A DNA stretch of 9,357 nucleotides from an uncultured Bacillota bacterium (GTDB lineage Bacteria > Bacillota > Clostridia > Peptostreptococcales > Anaerovoracaceae). The stretch spans positions 1-9,357 of the forward strand of contig CAMOZS010000054.1 of assembly GCA_946631075.1 (NCBI GenBank), read 5' to 3'. The notes beneath the pieces were generated by a model. That model saw nothing but the letters and a program-made list of their open reading frames with translations. It was not told the DNA's origin and did no database searches. Positions within the stretch are counted from its first letter, which is position 1; each line of letters begins with the position of its first letter. Below, in pieces: positions 1 through 5,909 of this stretch. Made by a program: the position numbers and the translations under genes.

Positions 1-1292
1 GCCAGGCCGATCTTTCCTGCGCTGTTCTCATCCTGCAGGATAGCTGTCGTTTCGCCGGGGAAGTCTACCCCGGTCTTCCTGGTGACCCCGAAGACGTCCA
101 GATAATCATAGAAGGTACTGATCCCGATCTTGAGGGCGATCTTCATGAATACCGGGTTGCAGGAATTGCTGACCGCTTCCTTGAGGGTCTCTGTCCCGTG
201 GGAGTTGGGATAGGCCCAGCACTGGATGAAGCGGCCGTCGATCTTGTAGCCGCTGTTGCAGCTGTATTTCTTCTTCATGTTGGTCACGTTCTCTTCCAGA
301 GCGGTCGATGTGGTGATCAGCTTGAATGTGGAACCGGGCTCGTATACGTCGCAGATCAGGGAATTTCTCCACATATCCGAGAGATATTCCGACTGCTCCT
401 TATCGCTCATTTCCTCGAATTCTTTTTTCATCTTCTCATCGGAGGGCACCATGGGCTCGTTCAGATCGAAAGCCGGGCTCTGGGCCATGGCCATGATGTC
501 CCCGGTCTCCACGTTCATGACGATCCCCAGAGCTCTCTTGGCCTTGCACCGCTTCACGGCGTTGGCCAGGGACTCCTCCAGGTAATGCTGGACGACATGG
601 TCCAGGGTGGTCACGATATTGTAGCCGTCCTTGGCCTTGTAATACCGCTCTTCATCGTAGGTCGTGGTCAGCTGCCTTCCTCCGGTATCGGTGTAGCTGA
701 TCCAGCGGCCGGAAATGCCGCTGAGGAATGTGTTGTACTGCAGCTCCAGACCGGACAGACCCTGGTTGTCGATATTGACCGATCCCACCACGTGGGCCGC
801 GCTTTCGCCCAGGGGATAACTGCGCTTGGTATCCTCTACGATCTCGATCCCCTTGGCCTTGGAGTCTCTTATCCTGTCCGCCTGGTCCTTGTTCAGCCCC
901 CTGGCCACGCAGACCAGCCTTTGCTCAGAGTTCAGGATCCGGTTGATCTTGGGCTTGGGCACATCGGAATTTGCCGCGATGACCCCGGCCGTCTCGGCCA
1001 TATTGGCGCTGATCTCAGCTCCTGTCTCCCCCACCTTCACGTTGTCCGGCCGGACCCAGATGGAGTAGCAGCGGATACTGACCGCCAGTTCCTCTCCGTT
1101 GGCATCATAAATGACCCCCCGCTCTGCCTTGAGGGTCTGGTCCTTGGTCTGCTGCTGGACCGCTCTGGCGGAATACTCCTGACCCTGTACGATCTGGATC
1201 CAGCCCAGACGGAAGATCAGCAGCAGCAGTACCGCGAACACCAGTATGACTAAGATGATCAGATTTCTCTTGCTCTTCTCTGATATCGACAT
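1..1292 (-). CDS. ftsI: Class B penicillin-binding protein, FtsI/PBP2b/SpoVD type (N-terminal 430 residues; 3' end outside window)
   Basis: D,D-transpeptidase that cross-links peptidoglycan outside the membrane, for division septum or spore cortex. The visible 430 residues show a short cytoplasmic head, one membrane segment (about 11-30), the dimerisation-domain motif RGVIYDANGEELAVS (58-72) and the start of the transpeptidase domain. The active-site serine motif STFK is at 321-324, within EPGSTFK, and the second motif SCN (SxN) at 377-379. The third motif (KTG) and any C-terminal PASTA domains would lie off the left edge; the KTG at 406-408 is too close to SxN to be it. The ATG at 1292 follows a purine-rich ribosome site (GGAAGG). 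The gene comes 71 bases after ftsL, the usual place for pbpB or spoVD in Clostridia. Septal PBP and SpoVD cannot be told apart without the C terminus. Confidence 0.95.
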   Translation of the reverse strand, partial: MSISEKSKRNLIILVILVFAVLLLLIFRLGWIQIVQGQEYSARAVQQQTKDQTLKAERGVIYDANGEELAVSIRCYSIWVRPDNVKVGETGAEISANMAETAGVIAANSDVPKPKINRILNSEQRLVCVARGLNKDQADRIRDSKAKGIEIVEDTKRSYPLGESAAHVVGSVNIDNQGLSGLELQYNTFLSGISGRWISYTDTGGRQLTTTYDEERYYKAKDGYNIVTTLDHVVQHYLEESLANAVKRCKAKRALGIVMNVETGDIMAMAQSPAFDLNEPMVPSDEKMKKEFEEMSDKEQSEYLSDMWRNSLICDVYEPGSTFKLITTSTALEENVTNMKKKYSCNSGYKIDGRFIQCWAYPNSHGTETLKEAVSNSCNPVFMKIALKIGISTFYDYLDVFGVTRKTGVDFPGETTAILQDENSAGKIGL

Positions 1293-1303
1293 CTTTTCCT
1301 TCC

Positions 1304-1331
1304 CTTATAAAGCAATCCCGGACATAGTCAA
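1304..1331 (-). promoter_or_regulatory. Promoter-like hexamers just before the PBP gene
   Basis: On the minus strand TTGACT (1331-1326) and TATAAG (1309-1304) are separated by 16 bases, and each matches the sigma-A consensus at five of six positions. The expected start point, near 1297, would leave a leader of only about five bases and cut into the ribosome binding site. It would therefore give an almost leaderless message, or it is a chance match. The -35-like hexamer lies in the loop of the hairpin at 1317-1345. Confidence 0.25.
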
Positions 1332-1345
1332 AAACAACGTCCGGG
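1317..1345 (-). repeat. Perfect 7-bp inverted repeat between ftsL and the PBP gene
   Basis: CCCGGAC (1317-1323) and GTCCGGG (1339-1345) are perfect complements separated by 15 bases. The RNA of the dcw operon could fold them into a GC-rich stem between the ftsL stop and the PBP start. No run of U follows it on the minus strand (the next bases are ATTGCTTTAT), so it is not a classical terminator. A role in mRNA processing, stability or PBP dosage is possible but unproven. Confidence 0.45.
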
Positions 1346-1363
1346 TGCTTCGAGTTTGATTGT

Positions 1364-1825
1364 TTATTGATAAGCTTTTGCCTTCAGTACATCCGCAAAT
1401 CCTGCCGGGGGAATATCGTCGCTGGTTATGTAGACACATTTCTCCGTGTCCGCGGGAACCATGCCCAGCTCCTTCTTCGCCTTTTCCTCAACGTAACCGA
1501 CCCCGTTCATGGTCGTTTCGCTGGACTGCAGGTTCTTGATCTCATCCCAAAGCAGTTCGTTCTCTCGCTGGACCTGTCCGATATCGTACCGGATCGACGC
1601 AGCGTAGGCGGTCATCACGATAAACAGGATCATCGTCATGACCAGCCCCAGAAGCAGGATCAGAAGCGCTCTTCGATCCCTCCCGGCAAAGAGCTCGATC
1701 CCGACGGTCTTTCTGGCCGTCGCCCGTCTTCTTTCCCTGTGTTCTCTGCTCTCCTGAGGCTTCATGTCCAGGCCGTATTTCTGATATTGCTCTTGGTATT
1801 GGTACCATTGCTCAGGTGCAATCAT
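1364..1825 (-). CDS. ftsL: FtsL-like cell division protein
   Basis: Small bitopic membrane protein. FtsL joins FtsB/DivIC and FtsQ/DivIB in the divisome and helps activate septal wall synthesis. The 153 residues show a long basic cytoplasmic head (1-52), one membrane segment (about 53-76), an extracytoplasmic coiled coil (about 79-101) and then the typical VEEKAKKELGMV (112-123) of FtsL/DivIC proteins. Identification rests on this architecture and on position, since FtsL sequences diverge strongly: the gene lies between rsmH and the PBP. Its ATG overlaps the rsmH stop by four bases (ATGA), implying translational coupling. The head starts with an odd stretch rich in tyrosine and glutamine (residues 7-17). 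At 153 residues it is longer than the B. subtilis protein, through both the head and a tail after the ELGMV motif. Confidence 0.85.
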   Translation of the reverse strand: MIAPEQWYQYQEQYQKYGLDMKPQESREHRERRRATARKTVGIELFAGRDRRALLILLLGLVMTMILFIVMTAYAASIRYDIGQVQRENELLWDEIKNLQSSETTMNGVGYVEEKAKKELGMVPADTEKCVYITSDDIPPAGFADVLKAKAYQ

Positions 1826-2766
1826 TTAACACGCCTCTTTTCGATGATTCGCAGCTTGGCGCTGCGTGCTCTCGGATTCCTTTCCAGTTCTTCTTTATCT
1901 GCTGTGATCGGCTTGCCTGTCACCTTCTTCACATCCGGCTTCTTCCCGCATACGCACACGGGAAGGTCCTTGGGACAGGTGCAGGGATCCAGTCTGGCCG
2001 CGAAGGCCTCTTTCACGATCCGATCCTCCAGAGAATGGAAGGTGATGATACAGAGCCTTCCCCCCGGAAGCAGCAGGTCACAGTATTCATCTATAGCTTC
2101 CTTCAGCTGGTCCAGCTCGCTGTTGACTTCGATCCGGATCGCCTGAAAGGTCCGCTTGGCGGGATGTGGTCCCTCTCTCCTCGCCGAAGCGGGAATTGCC
2201 GCCTTGATTATTTCCGTCAGCTGGCCGGTCGTCGTGACCGGGCCCCTGGCTCTCTCCTCCACGATGAAGTCAGCGATCCTTGAGGCCCACCGCTCTTCTC
2301 CGTAGGTGCGGATGATCCAGGCCAGCTGATCTCTGTCGTATCCGTTGATGACATCATAAGCGCTGAAGTCATCGTCTCTGTTCATCCTCATGTCCAGCGG
2401 CGCGTCGTTCATGTAGGAGAATCCCCTTCCGGCATTGTCCAGCTGAAAGGAGGATACGCCGATGTCGAGGATGGCGCCGTCAAGTCCCGGGATCTGATGC
2501 CCCTCCAGGACCTGTCTGATCTGGGTGTAGGTGCAGTGGGCGAAGATCTTATGGCAGGAATAGCCGGCAAGATGTTTCTCCGCCGCGTCCAGGGCGTCCT
2601 GGTCCCGGTCGATCCCGATGAGGGTCCCTGCCGGGCCGATCCTTGACGCGATGCCCGCCGCGTGACCGCCGCCGCCCAGAGTTCCGTCCGCATAGATCCC
2701 GCCTTCTTTGATCCGAAGACCGTCCATGCACTCTTCAAACAGCACCGGTGTATGATTAAAATCCAT
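1822..2766 (-). CDS. rsmH: 16S rRNA (cytosine(1402)-N(4))-methyltransferase RsmH (MraW)
   Basis: SAM-dependent enzyme that methylates N4 of C1402 in 16S rRNA, in the ribosomal P site. The 314 residues match the usual family length. Visible motifs are HTPVLF (5-10), the glycine-rich SAM loop DGTLGGGGH (27-35), the acidic SAM contact in GIDRD (51-55), LDIGVSSFQLD (100-110), the KRTFQAIRIEVN region (204-215), FHSLEDR (243-249) and RSAKLR near the C terminus (301-306). Four cysteines in two CxC pairs (262/264 and 271/273) sit before the tail, a pattern I recall from other Bacillota RsmH proteins; whether they bind metal is unknown. The start lies 11 bases inside the end of mraZ, with GGAG five bases upstream, and the stop overlaps ftsL by four bases. 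Confidence 0.97.
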   Translation of the reverse strand: MDFNHTPVLFEECMDGLRIKEGGIYADGTLGGGGHAAGIASRIGPAGTLIGIDRDQDALDAAEKHLAGYSCHKIFAHCTYTQIRQVLEGHQIPGLDGAILDIGVSSFQLDNAGRGFSYMNDAPLDMRMNRDDDFSAYDVINGYDRDQLAWIIRTYGEERWASRIADFIVEERARGPVTTTGQLTEIIKAAIPASARREGPHPAKRTFQAIRIEVNSELDQLKEAIDEYCDLLLPGGRLCIITFHSLEDRIVKEAFAARLDPCTCPKDLPVCVCGKKPDVKKVTGKPITADKEELERNPRARSAKLRIIEKRRVK

Positions 2767-3196
2767 AGATCTCCAGTCCTTCTGCCGCTTCGCTGGCGTC
2801 CAGCAGCTCTCCCGTCTGCGGATCCAGCTCCGCGTCCCAGTTCTCCTTGCTCCAGACCTCGATCACCCGGTTGCTTCCGACCGTGATCAGTTCCTTGGTG
2901 ATGCCGGCGTACTCCTTCAGTTCCTGAGGGATGGTCAACCGGCCCTGCTTATCGATATCACATTCGGCCGCGGAGGAGAAGAAATGCCGCTTCACCTTCC
3001 TGCCGGCGGGATTGCTGGTCGGCAGTCCGTCCAGCTTCTCTACGAATTTTTCCCACTCTTCCATGGTGTATATGGTCAGGCACTTGTCCAGTGCTTTGGC
3101 GATGATGCACCTGCCCCGGAGTTCCTCTCTGAATCTGGCAGGTACGATCAGCCGGTTTTTGCCGTCTATGGAGTTGTTGTACTTGCCTACAAACAT
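2756..3196 (-). CDS. mraZ: Transcriptional regulator MraZ
   Basis: DNA-binding protein that in studied bacteria controls its own dcw operon by binding short direct repeats at the promoter. The product of 146 residues has the two AbrB-like repeats of the family, each with its DxxxR core: DGKNR (11-15) followed by LIVPARF, and DKQGR (82-86) followed by LTIPQEL. An in-frame ATG at 3211 would add five residues, but it has no spaced ribosome site and lies only about ten bases from the predicted transcription start. The ATG at 3196 has AAAGGGG five bases upstream and gives the usual MFxGxY beginning of the family, so I chose it. It is the first gene of the cluster and overlaps rsmH by 11 bases. Confidence 0.96.
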   Translation of the reverse strand: MFVGKYNNSIDGKNRLIVPARFREELRGRCIIAKALDKCLTIYTMEEWEKFVEKLDGLPTSNPAGRKVKRHFFSSAAECDIDKQGRLTIPQELKEYAGITKELITVGSNRVIEVWSKENWDAELDPQTGELLDASEAAEGLEIYGF

Positions 3197-3201
3197 AGAG
3201 A

Positions 3202-3208
3202 CCCCTTT
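3202..3208 (-). promoter_or_regulatory. Ribosome binding site that fixes the mraZ start
   Basis: AAAGGGG on the minus strand ends five bases before the ATG at 3196. The upstream in-frame ATG at 3211 is preceded directly by AATAGG with no spacer, so this site decides in favour of the shorter protein. Confidence 0.6.
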
Positions 3209-3224
3209 CATCCTATTATCACCA

Positions 3225-3258
3225 CCATTTTAATCCACTACCCTCCATTTGTCAACCA
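3225..3258 (-). promoter_or_regulatory. Candidate MraZ operator: TGG triplets at 10-11 base spacing
   Basis: Reading the minus strand, TGG begins at 3258, 3247, 3237 and 3227, with steps of 11, 10 and 10 bases. The second and third are TGGA. The set covers the -35, the spacer and the edge of the -10 of the mraZ promoter. In E. coli MraZ binds TGGGN repeats separated by five bases, that is a ten-base period, at its own promoter. The match here is to the TGG core and the period, not to the full motif, so assignment to MraZ is inference. Further TGGGG units lie upstream at 3314, 3292 and 3279, not on the same period. Confidence 0.45.
3227..3255 (-). promoter_or_regulatory. Sigma-A promoter of the mraZ (dcw) operon
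   Basis: On the minus strand a perfect -35 TTGACA (3255-3250) is followed after exactly 17 bases by the -10 TAAAAT (3232-3227), five of six consensus bases. Transcription should start near 3220, giving a leader of about 24 bases before the mraZ ATG at 3196. It is the only strong promoter seen for the four division genes. Confidence 0.8.
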
Positions 3259-3383
3259 CTATCCTCCCCCTGCGCCCCATCTGACCGCCCCATCCTCCAC
3301 CGCGTGATCCCCCATCCTTTCCCGCCCCTCCGCATCTTTATCCAAAAACCTATCTCCCGGGGCCCTTAAAACATTGAAAATAC
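3256..3383. other. Non-coding divergent control region with pyrimidine/purine strand bias and G-runs
   Basis: This stretch between the two divergent promoters carries no supported gene. From about 3260 to 3335 the plus strand is nearly all C, T and A with few G, so the minus strand carries runs of four to five G at 3328-3325, 3313-3309, 3291-3288, 3278-3275 and 3270-3266, plus GGG at 3323-3321. Such spacing could permit a G-quadruplex or a bent segment upstream of the mraZ -35, but some loops are long. The part from 3336 to 3383 shows only an AT-rich run toward the plus-strand promoter. Confidence 0.4.
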
Positions 3384-3412
3384 TTGAATTTAGCGGATTT
3401 GCAGTGTATGAT
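3384..3412 (+). promoter_or_regulatory. Sigma-A promoter of the lipoprotein-lgt pair
   Basis: TTGAAT (3384-3389) and TATGAT (3407-3412) are separated by 17 bases; the hexamers match consensus at four and five of six positions. Transcription should start near 3419, leaving about 38 bases before the ATG at 3457. A strong ribosome site, GGAGG (3445-3449), lies seven bases before that ATG. Confidence 0.6.
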
Positions 3413-3456
3413 AATGACGAATAGAGACTGTTTATTTATACTATGGAGGAGCATCC

Positions 3457-3939
3457 ATGAAACGTTCGGGAACACTACTGCTTGTCATCTCAGTTTTTTG
3501 CATCATATTTATCCTCGCTGGCTGCTCAACAAAGGACAGTGACCAGGATTTCGACGGAGAGTACGACATCGAAGCCCTGCAGACAGAATACGCGGATCAG
3601 CTGATCCGGGACGGGGCCGAAACAGTGGTCGGCACCATCGAGATCACAGGTTCGGAAGAGAATTATACGGTCACCGTCAATGAGAAGAAGGTCGTTCCCA
3701 ACGAGAACTACGAAGAAGGCTATTACATCGCGGACCGGAACATGGCCAACACCTACCCTCTGGGCAGCGATCAGGGGATCGTAGCCATGGAGAACGGCGC
3801 TCCGGTCGTCTGCACGACCGAGGACTTCATCAAGAACCACTCCGGGGACAGCGAGTCTCTCTATACCGTCTATCTGATCGGGGATGTGGTCGAGCTGATC
3901 CTTCCTCTGGATCCCAAGTCTGTGATCGGGCAGGAATGA
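3457..3939 (+). CDS. Small lipoprotein of unknown function
   Basis: I do not recognise this family. The 160 residues begin with a type II signal peptide: basic MKR, a hydrophobic core (about 6-20) and the lipobox LAGC with Cys23 as the lipid-bearing residue. The mature part of about 138 residues is acidic, with an Asp/Glu-rich linker after the cysteine (26-45) and then alternating stretches that look like beta strands (for example 57-80 and 136-150). It should sit on the outer face of the cytoplasmic membrane. It has its own promoter and strong ribosome site, and is followed after 24 bases by lgt, whose product would modify it. It starts back to back with the dcw cluster, which might hint at envelope work, but no function can be assigned from sequence. 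Confidence 0.85.
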   Translation: MKRSGTLLLVISVFCIIFILAGCSTKDSDQDFDGEYDIEALQTEYADQLIRDGAETVVGTIEITGSEENYTVTVNEKKVVPNENYEEGYYIADRNMANTYPLGSDQGIVAMENGAPVVCTTEDFIKNHSGDSESLYTVYLIGDVVELILPLDPKSVIGQE

Positions 3940-3963
3940 TCATTCTGAGCCTGGAGGTCTTCT

Positions 3964-4734
3964 ATGCCTGTTCCTGATCCTGTTGCATTCACCATCTTTC
4001 ATATCGATATCATGTGGTACGCGATCCTGATCTCATTCGGGATCGTTCTTGCTGCCGGCATCTGCTGTATCCGCGCACCAAAAAAGGACCTGACTTCAGA
4101 TCAGATCCTTAATTTCGTGATCATCTGCGTGCCGGCCGGCATCATCGGCGCCCGCCTCTACTACGTCCTCTTTCACTGGGACTGGTACGCGGGGGACTTC
4201 TTTCAGATCATCAACATCCGGGCCGGCGGTCTTGCTATCCACGGAGGTCTTATCGCGGGGCTTGGCACCGCCGCTCTTCTCTGCTATTTCTGGAAGATAC
4301 GGCCCCTGACCCTGCTGGATCTGGCCGCCCCCTCCATCGCCCTGGCCCAGTCCATCGGACGCTGGGGCAACTATTTCAATTCGGAAGCCCACGGGGGGCC
4401 CACCGATCTTCCCTGGGCCATCATGGCAGACGGTCAGTCCGTCCACCCCACCTTCCTCTATGAGTCGATCTGGTGCTTCCTTCTCTTCCTCTTCCTCCTC
4501 TGGCTGGATAACCGTCCAAAGGCTGGGAAGGGCCCGGGATCCTCTTTCGAGGGCCGGATCATCCTGACCTACGGGATGCTCTATTCTCTGGAACGCTTCT
4601 TCGTCGAAGCCCTCCGCACCGACAGCCTGATGATCGGACCCTTCAAGCAGGCCCAGGTCATCAGCCTGGTCATCTTCATCGTCTGCCTGGCAGCCTATAT
4701 CCTTCTGCGCCGCCGGGCCGGGTCAAAGAAGTAA
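3964..4734 (+). CDS. lgt: Prolipoprotein diacylglyceryl transferase Lgt
   Basis: Integral membrane enzyme that moves diacylglycerol from phosphatidylglycerol to the lipobox cysteine, the first step of lipoprotein maturation. The 256 residues have several membrane segments (for example 17-36, 47-69, 91-110, 168-181 and 231-247). They carry the family motifs GARLYYV (62-68), IRAGGLAIHGG with the conserved histidine 93 (85-95), the signature GRWGNYFNSE (132-141), HPTFLYES (161-168) and RFFVEALRTDSL (211-222). GGAGG (3953-3957) lies six bases before the ATG. The gene follows the lipoprotein gene after 24 bases and so is probably co-transcribed from the promoter at 3384-3412. It ends 9 bases from the convergent ychF stop, with no evident terminator. 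Confidence 0.97.
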   Translation: MPVPDPVAFTIFHIDIMWYAILISFGIVLAAGICCIRAPKKDLTSDQILNFVIICVPAGIIGARLYYVLFHWDWYAGDFFQIINIRAGGLAIHGGLIAGLGTAALLCYFWKIRPLTLLDLAAPSIALAQSIGRWGNYFNSEAHGGPTDLPWAIMADGQSVHPTFLYESIWCFLLFLFLLWLDNRPKAGKGPGSSFEGRIILTYGMLYSLERFFVEALRTDSLMIGPFKQAQVISLVIFIVCLAAYILLRRRAGSKK

Positions 4735-4743
4735 ACTCCCTGA

Positions 4744-5835
4744 TCACACGTTGAAGAGGAAGTGGCAGATGTCCCCGTCCTTGACCTCATAATCCTTGCC
4801 TTCCGACCGGAGCCATCCGTGCTCCTTGGCGGTAGACAGCTTGCCGCCGGCTTCCATCAGCTTATCATAGGCGATGGTCTCCGACCGGATGAATCCCTTC
4901 TCAAAGTCGGTATGGATCTTGCCGGCCGCCTGGGGAGCCAGGGTGCCCCTCTTGATGGTCCAGGCCCGGGTCTCATCCTCGCCTGTGGTGATGAAGGAGA
5001 TCAGATCCAGGAGAGCGTAGGAAGACTTGATCAGCTTCTCAAGGCCAGCTTCCTCGATGCCCAGTTCCTCAAGGAACATCTCTCTCTCCTCGTCATCCAG
5101 TTCGGACAGTTCCGCCTCCACCTTGGCGCAGATGACCACTACCTGAGACCCTTCAGCCTTTGCATAGTCACGGACCGCCTGGACGTATTCGTTGTCTTCT
5201 CCGGCGGCGTCCTCCTCGGACACGTTGGCCGCGTAGATGACCGGCTTGTAGGAGAGCAGGTCCAGACTTTTCACGAAGGCCGCTTCCTCGTCATCCAGTT
5301 CCATGGCCCTGGCGGATGTGCCGTCTTCGATGAACTCGGCGACCCGCTTCAGCAGATCCAGTTCCTTCTGCAGGGACTTGTCTCCCTTGAGGTTCTTCTG
5401 GGTCTTCTGGATCCGGCGCTCCAGCACCTCCATGTCGGAGAGGATCAGTTCCATGTTGATGGTCTCGATGTCGGAGATGGGATCGATCCTGCCGTCCACG
5501 TGGACCACGTTGCTGTCCTCGAAACAGCGGACGACGTGAACGATGGCCTCGACCTCACGGATGTGGCCCAGGAACTTGTTGCCCAGGCCCTCTCCCCTGC
5601 TGGCCCCCTTGACCAGGCCCGCGATATCGCAGAACTCGATGGTCGTGTAGATGGTCTTCTTCGAATGATAGATCTCGGACAGCTTGGTCACCCGCTCATC
5701 GGGCACGGTCACCACGCCCACGTTGGGCTCGATGGTGCAGAAGGGATAGTTGGCCGCTTCCGCCCCGGCTTTGGTGATGGCGTTGAAGAGGGTGCTCTTG
5801 CCTACGTTCGGCAGTCCGACGATTCCTAATTTCAT
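4744..5835 (-). CDS. ychF: Redox-responsive P-loop ATPase YchF (Obg/OLA1 family)
   Basis: Ribosome-associated cytoplasmic P-loop NTPase, which unlike other Obg relatives prefers ATP and is linked to stress responses. The 363 residues are the family's usual length. They show the Walker A loop GLPNVGKST (7-15), the G3 motif DIAGLVKGAS (70-79) with RGEGLGNKFL after it, and NVSE (204-207) where GTPases have NKxD, the change behind ATP preference. A charged helical insert lies between (about 125-175), and a C-terminal TGS domain (about 280-363) ends in HFLFNV. The ATG at 5835 has AAGGAG 11 bases upstream. It has its own promoter (5875-5903) right after the stop of the EamA transporter gene, so it may be read both alone and as the tail of that operon. 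Confidence 0.98.
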   Translation of the reverse strand: MKLGIVGLPNVGKSTLFNAITKAGAEAANYPFCTIEPNVGVVTVPDERVTKLSEIYHSKKTIYTTIEFCDIAGLVKGASRGEGLGNKFLGHIREVEAIVHVVRCFEDSNVVHVDGRIDPISDIETINMELILSDMEVLERRIQKTQKNLKGDKSLQKELDLLKRVAEFIEDGTSARAMELDDEEAAFVKSLDLLSYKPVIYAANVSEEDAAGEDNEYVQAVRDYAKAEGSQVVVICAKVEAELSELDDEEREMFLEELGIEEAGLEKLIKSSYALLDLISFITTGEDETRAWTIKRGTLAPQAAGKIHTDFEKGFIRSETIAYDKLMEAGGKLSTAKEHGWLRSEGKDYEVKDGDICHFLFNV

Positions 5836-5874
5836 ATCTATTTGTACTCCTTCTTTTATGATTTCAGCGGCAAT

Positions 5875-5903
5875 ATTATATCATTTGCCTCTATGCGGCT
5901 CAA
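5875..5903 (-). promoter_or_regulatory. Extended -10 promoter of ychF
   Basis: The minus strand carries TTGAGC (5903-5898), a 17-base spacer ending in TGA, and a perfect TATAAT (5880-5875); together TGATATAAT is an extended -10 element. Transcription should start near 5868, about 32 bases before the ychF ATG. The -35 begins six bases after the stop codon of the upstream transporter gene. Confidence 0.8.
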
Positions 5904-5909
5904 CCGTTT

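Noticed and set aside
198..1253. Open frame of 351 codons on the plus strand opposite the PBP gene
   Set aside because: It is the shadow of a GC-rich gene. The product is a low-sense mix rich in His, Asp, Gly and Leu with no motif, while the minus frame encodes a clear transpeptidase.
1367..2283. Plus-strand open frames opposite ftsL and rsmH
   Set aside because: Both lie fully within confidently identified minus-strand genes and have no motifs or suitable start signals.
3197..3211. Upstream ATG for mraZ at 3211
   Set aside because: It has no spaced ribosome site, lies only about ten bases from the predicted transcription start, and adds residues not seen at the start of MraZ proteins.
2931..3307. 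Plus-strand frames across mraZ and its promoter
   Set aside because: They run antisense to mraZ and through its promoter region, with a proline-rich tail produced by the pyrimidine tract.
3353..3365. CCCGGGGCCC-like symmetric block as a terminator
   Set aside because: It is a mirror arrangement rather than a usable stem-loop, and there is no gene end just upstream on either strand for it to terminate.
4762..5829. Open frame of 355 codons on the plus strand opposite ychF
   Set aside because: It mirrors the full length of ychF, has no recognisable domain or ribosome site, and owes its openness to codon bias in ychF.
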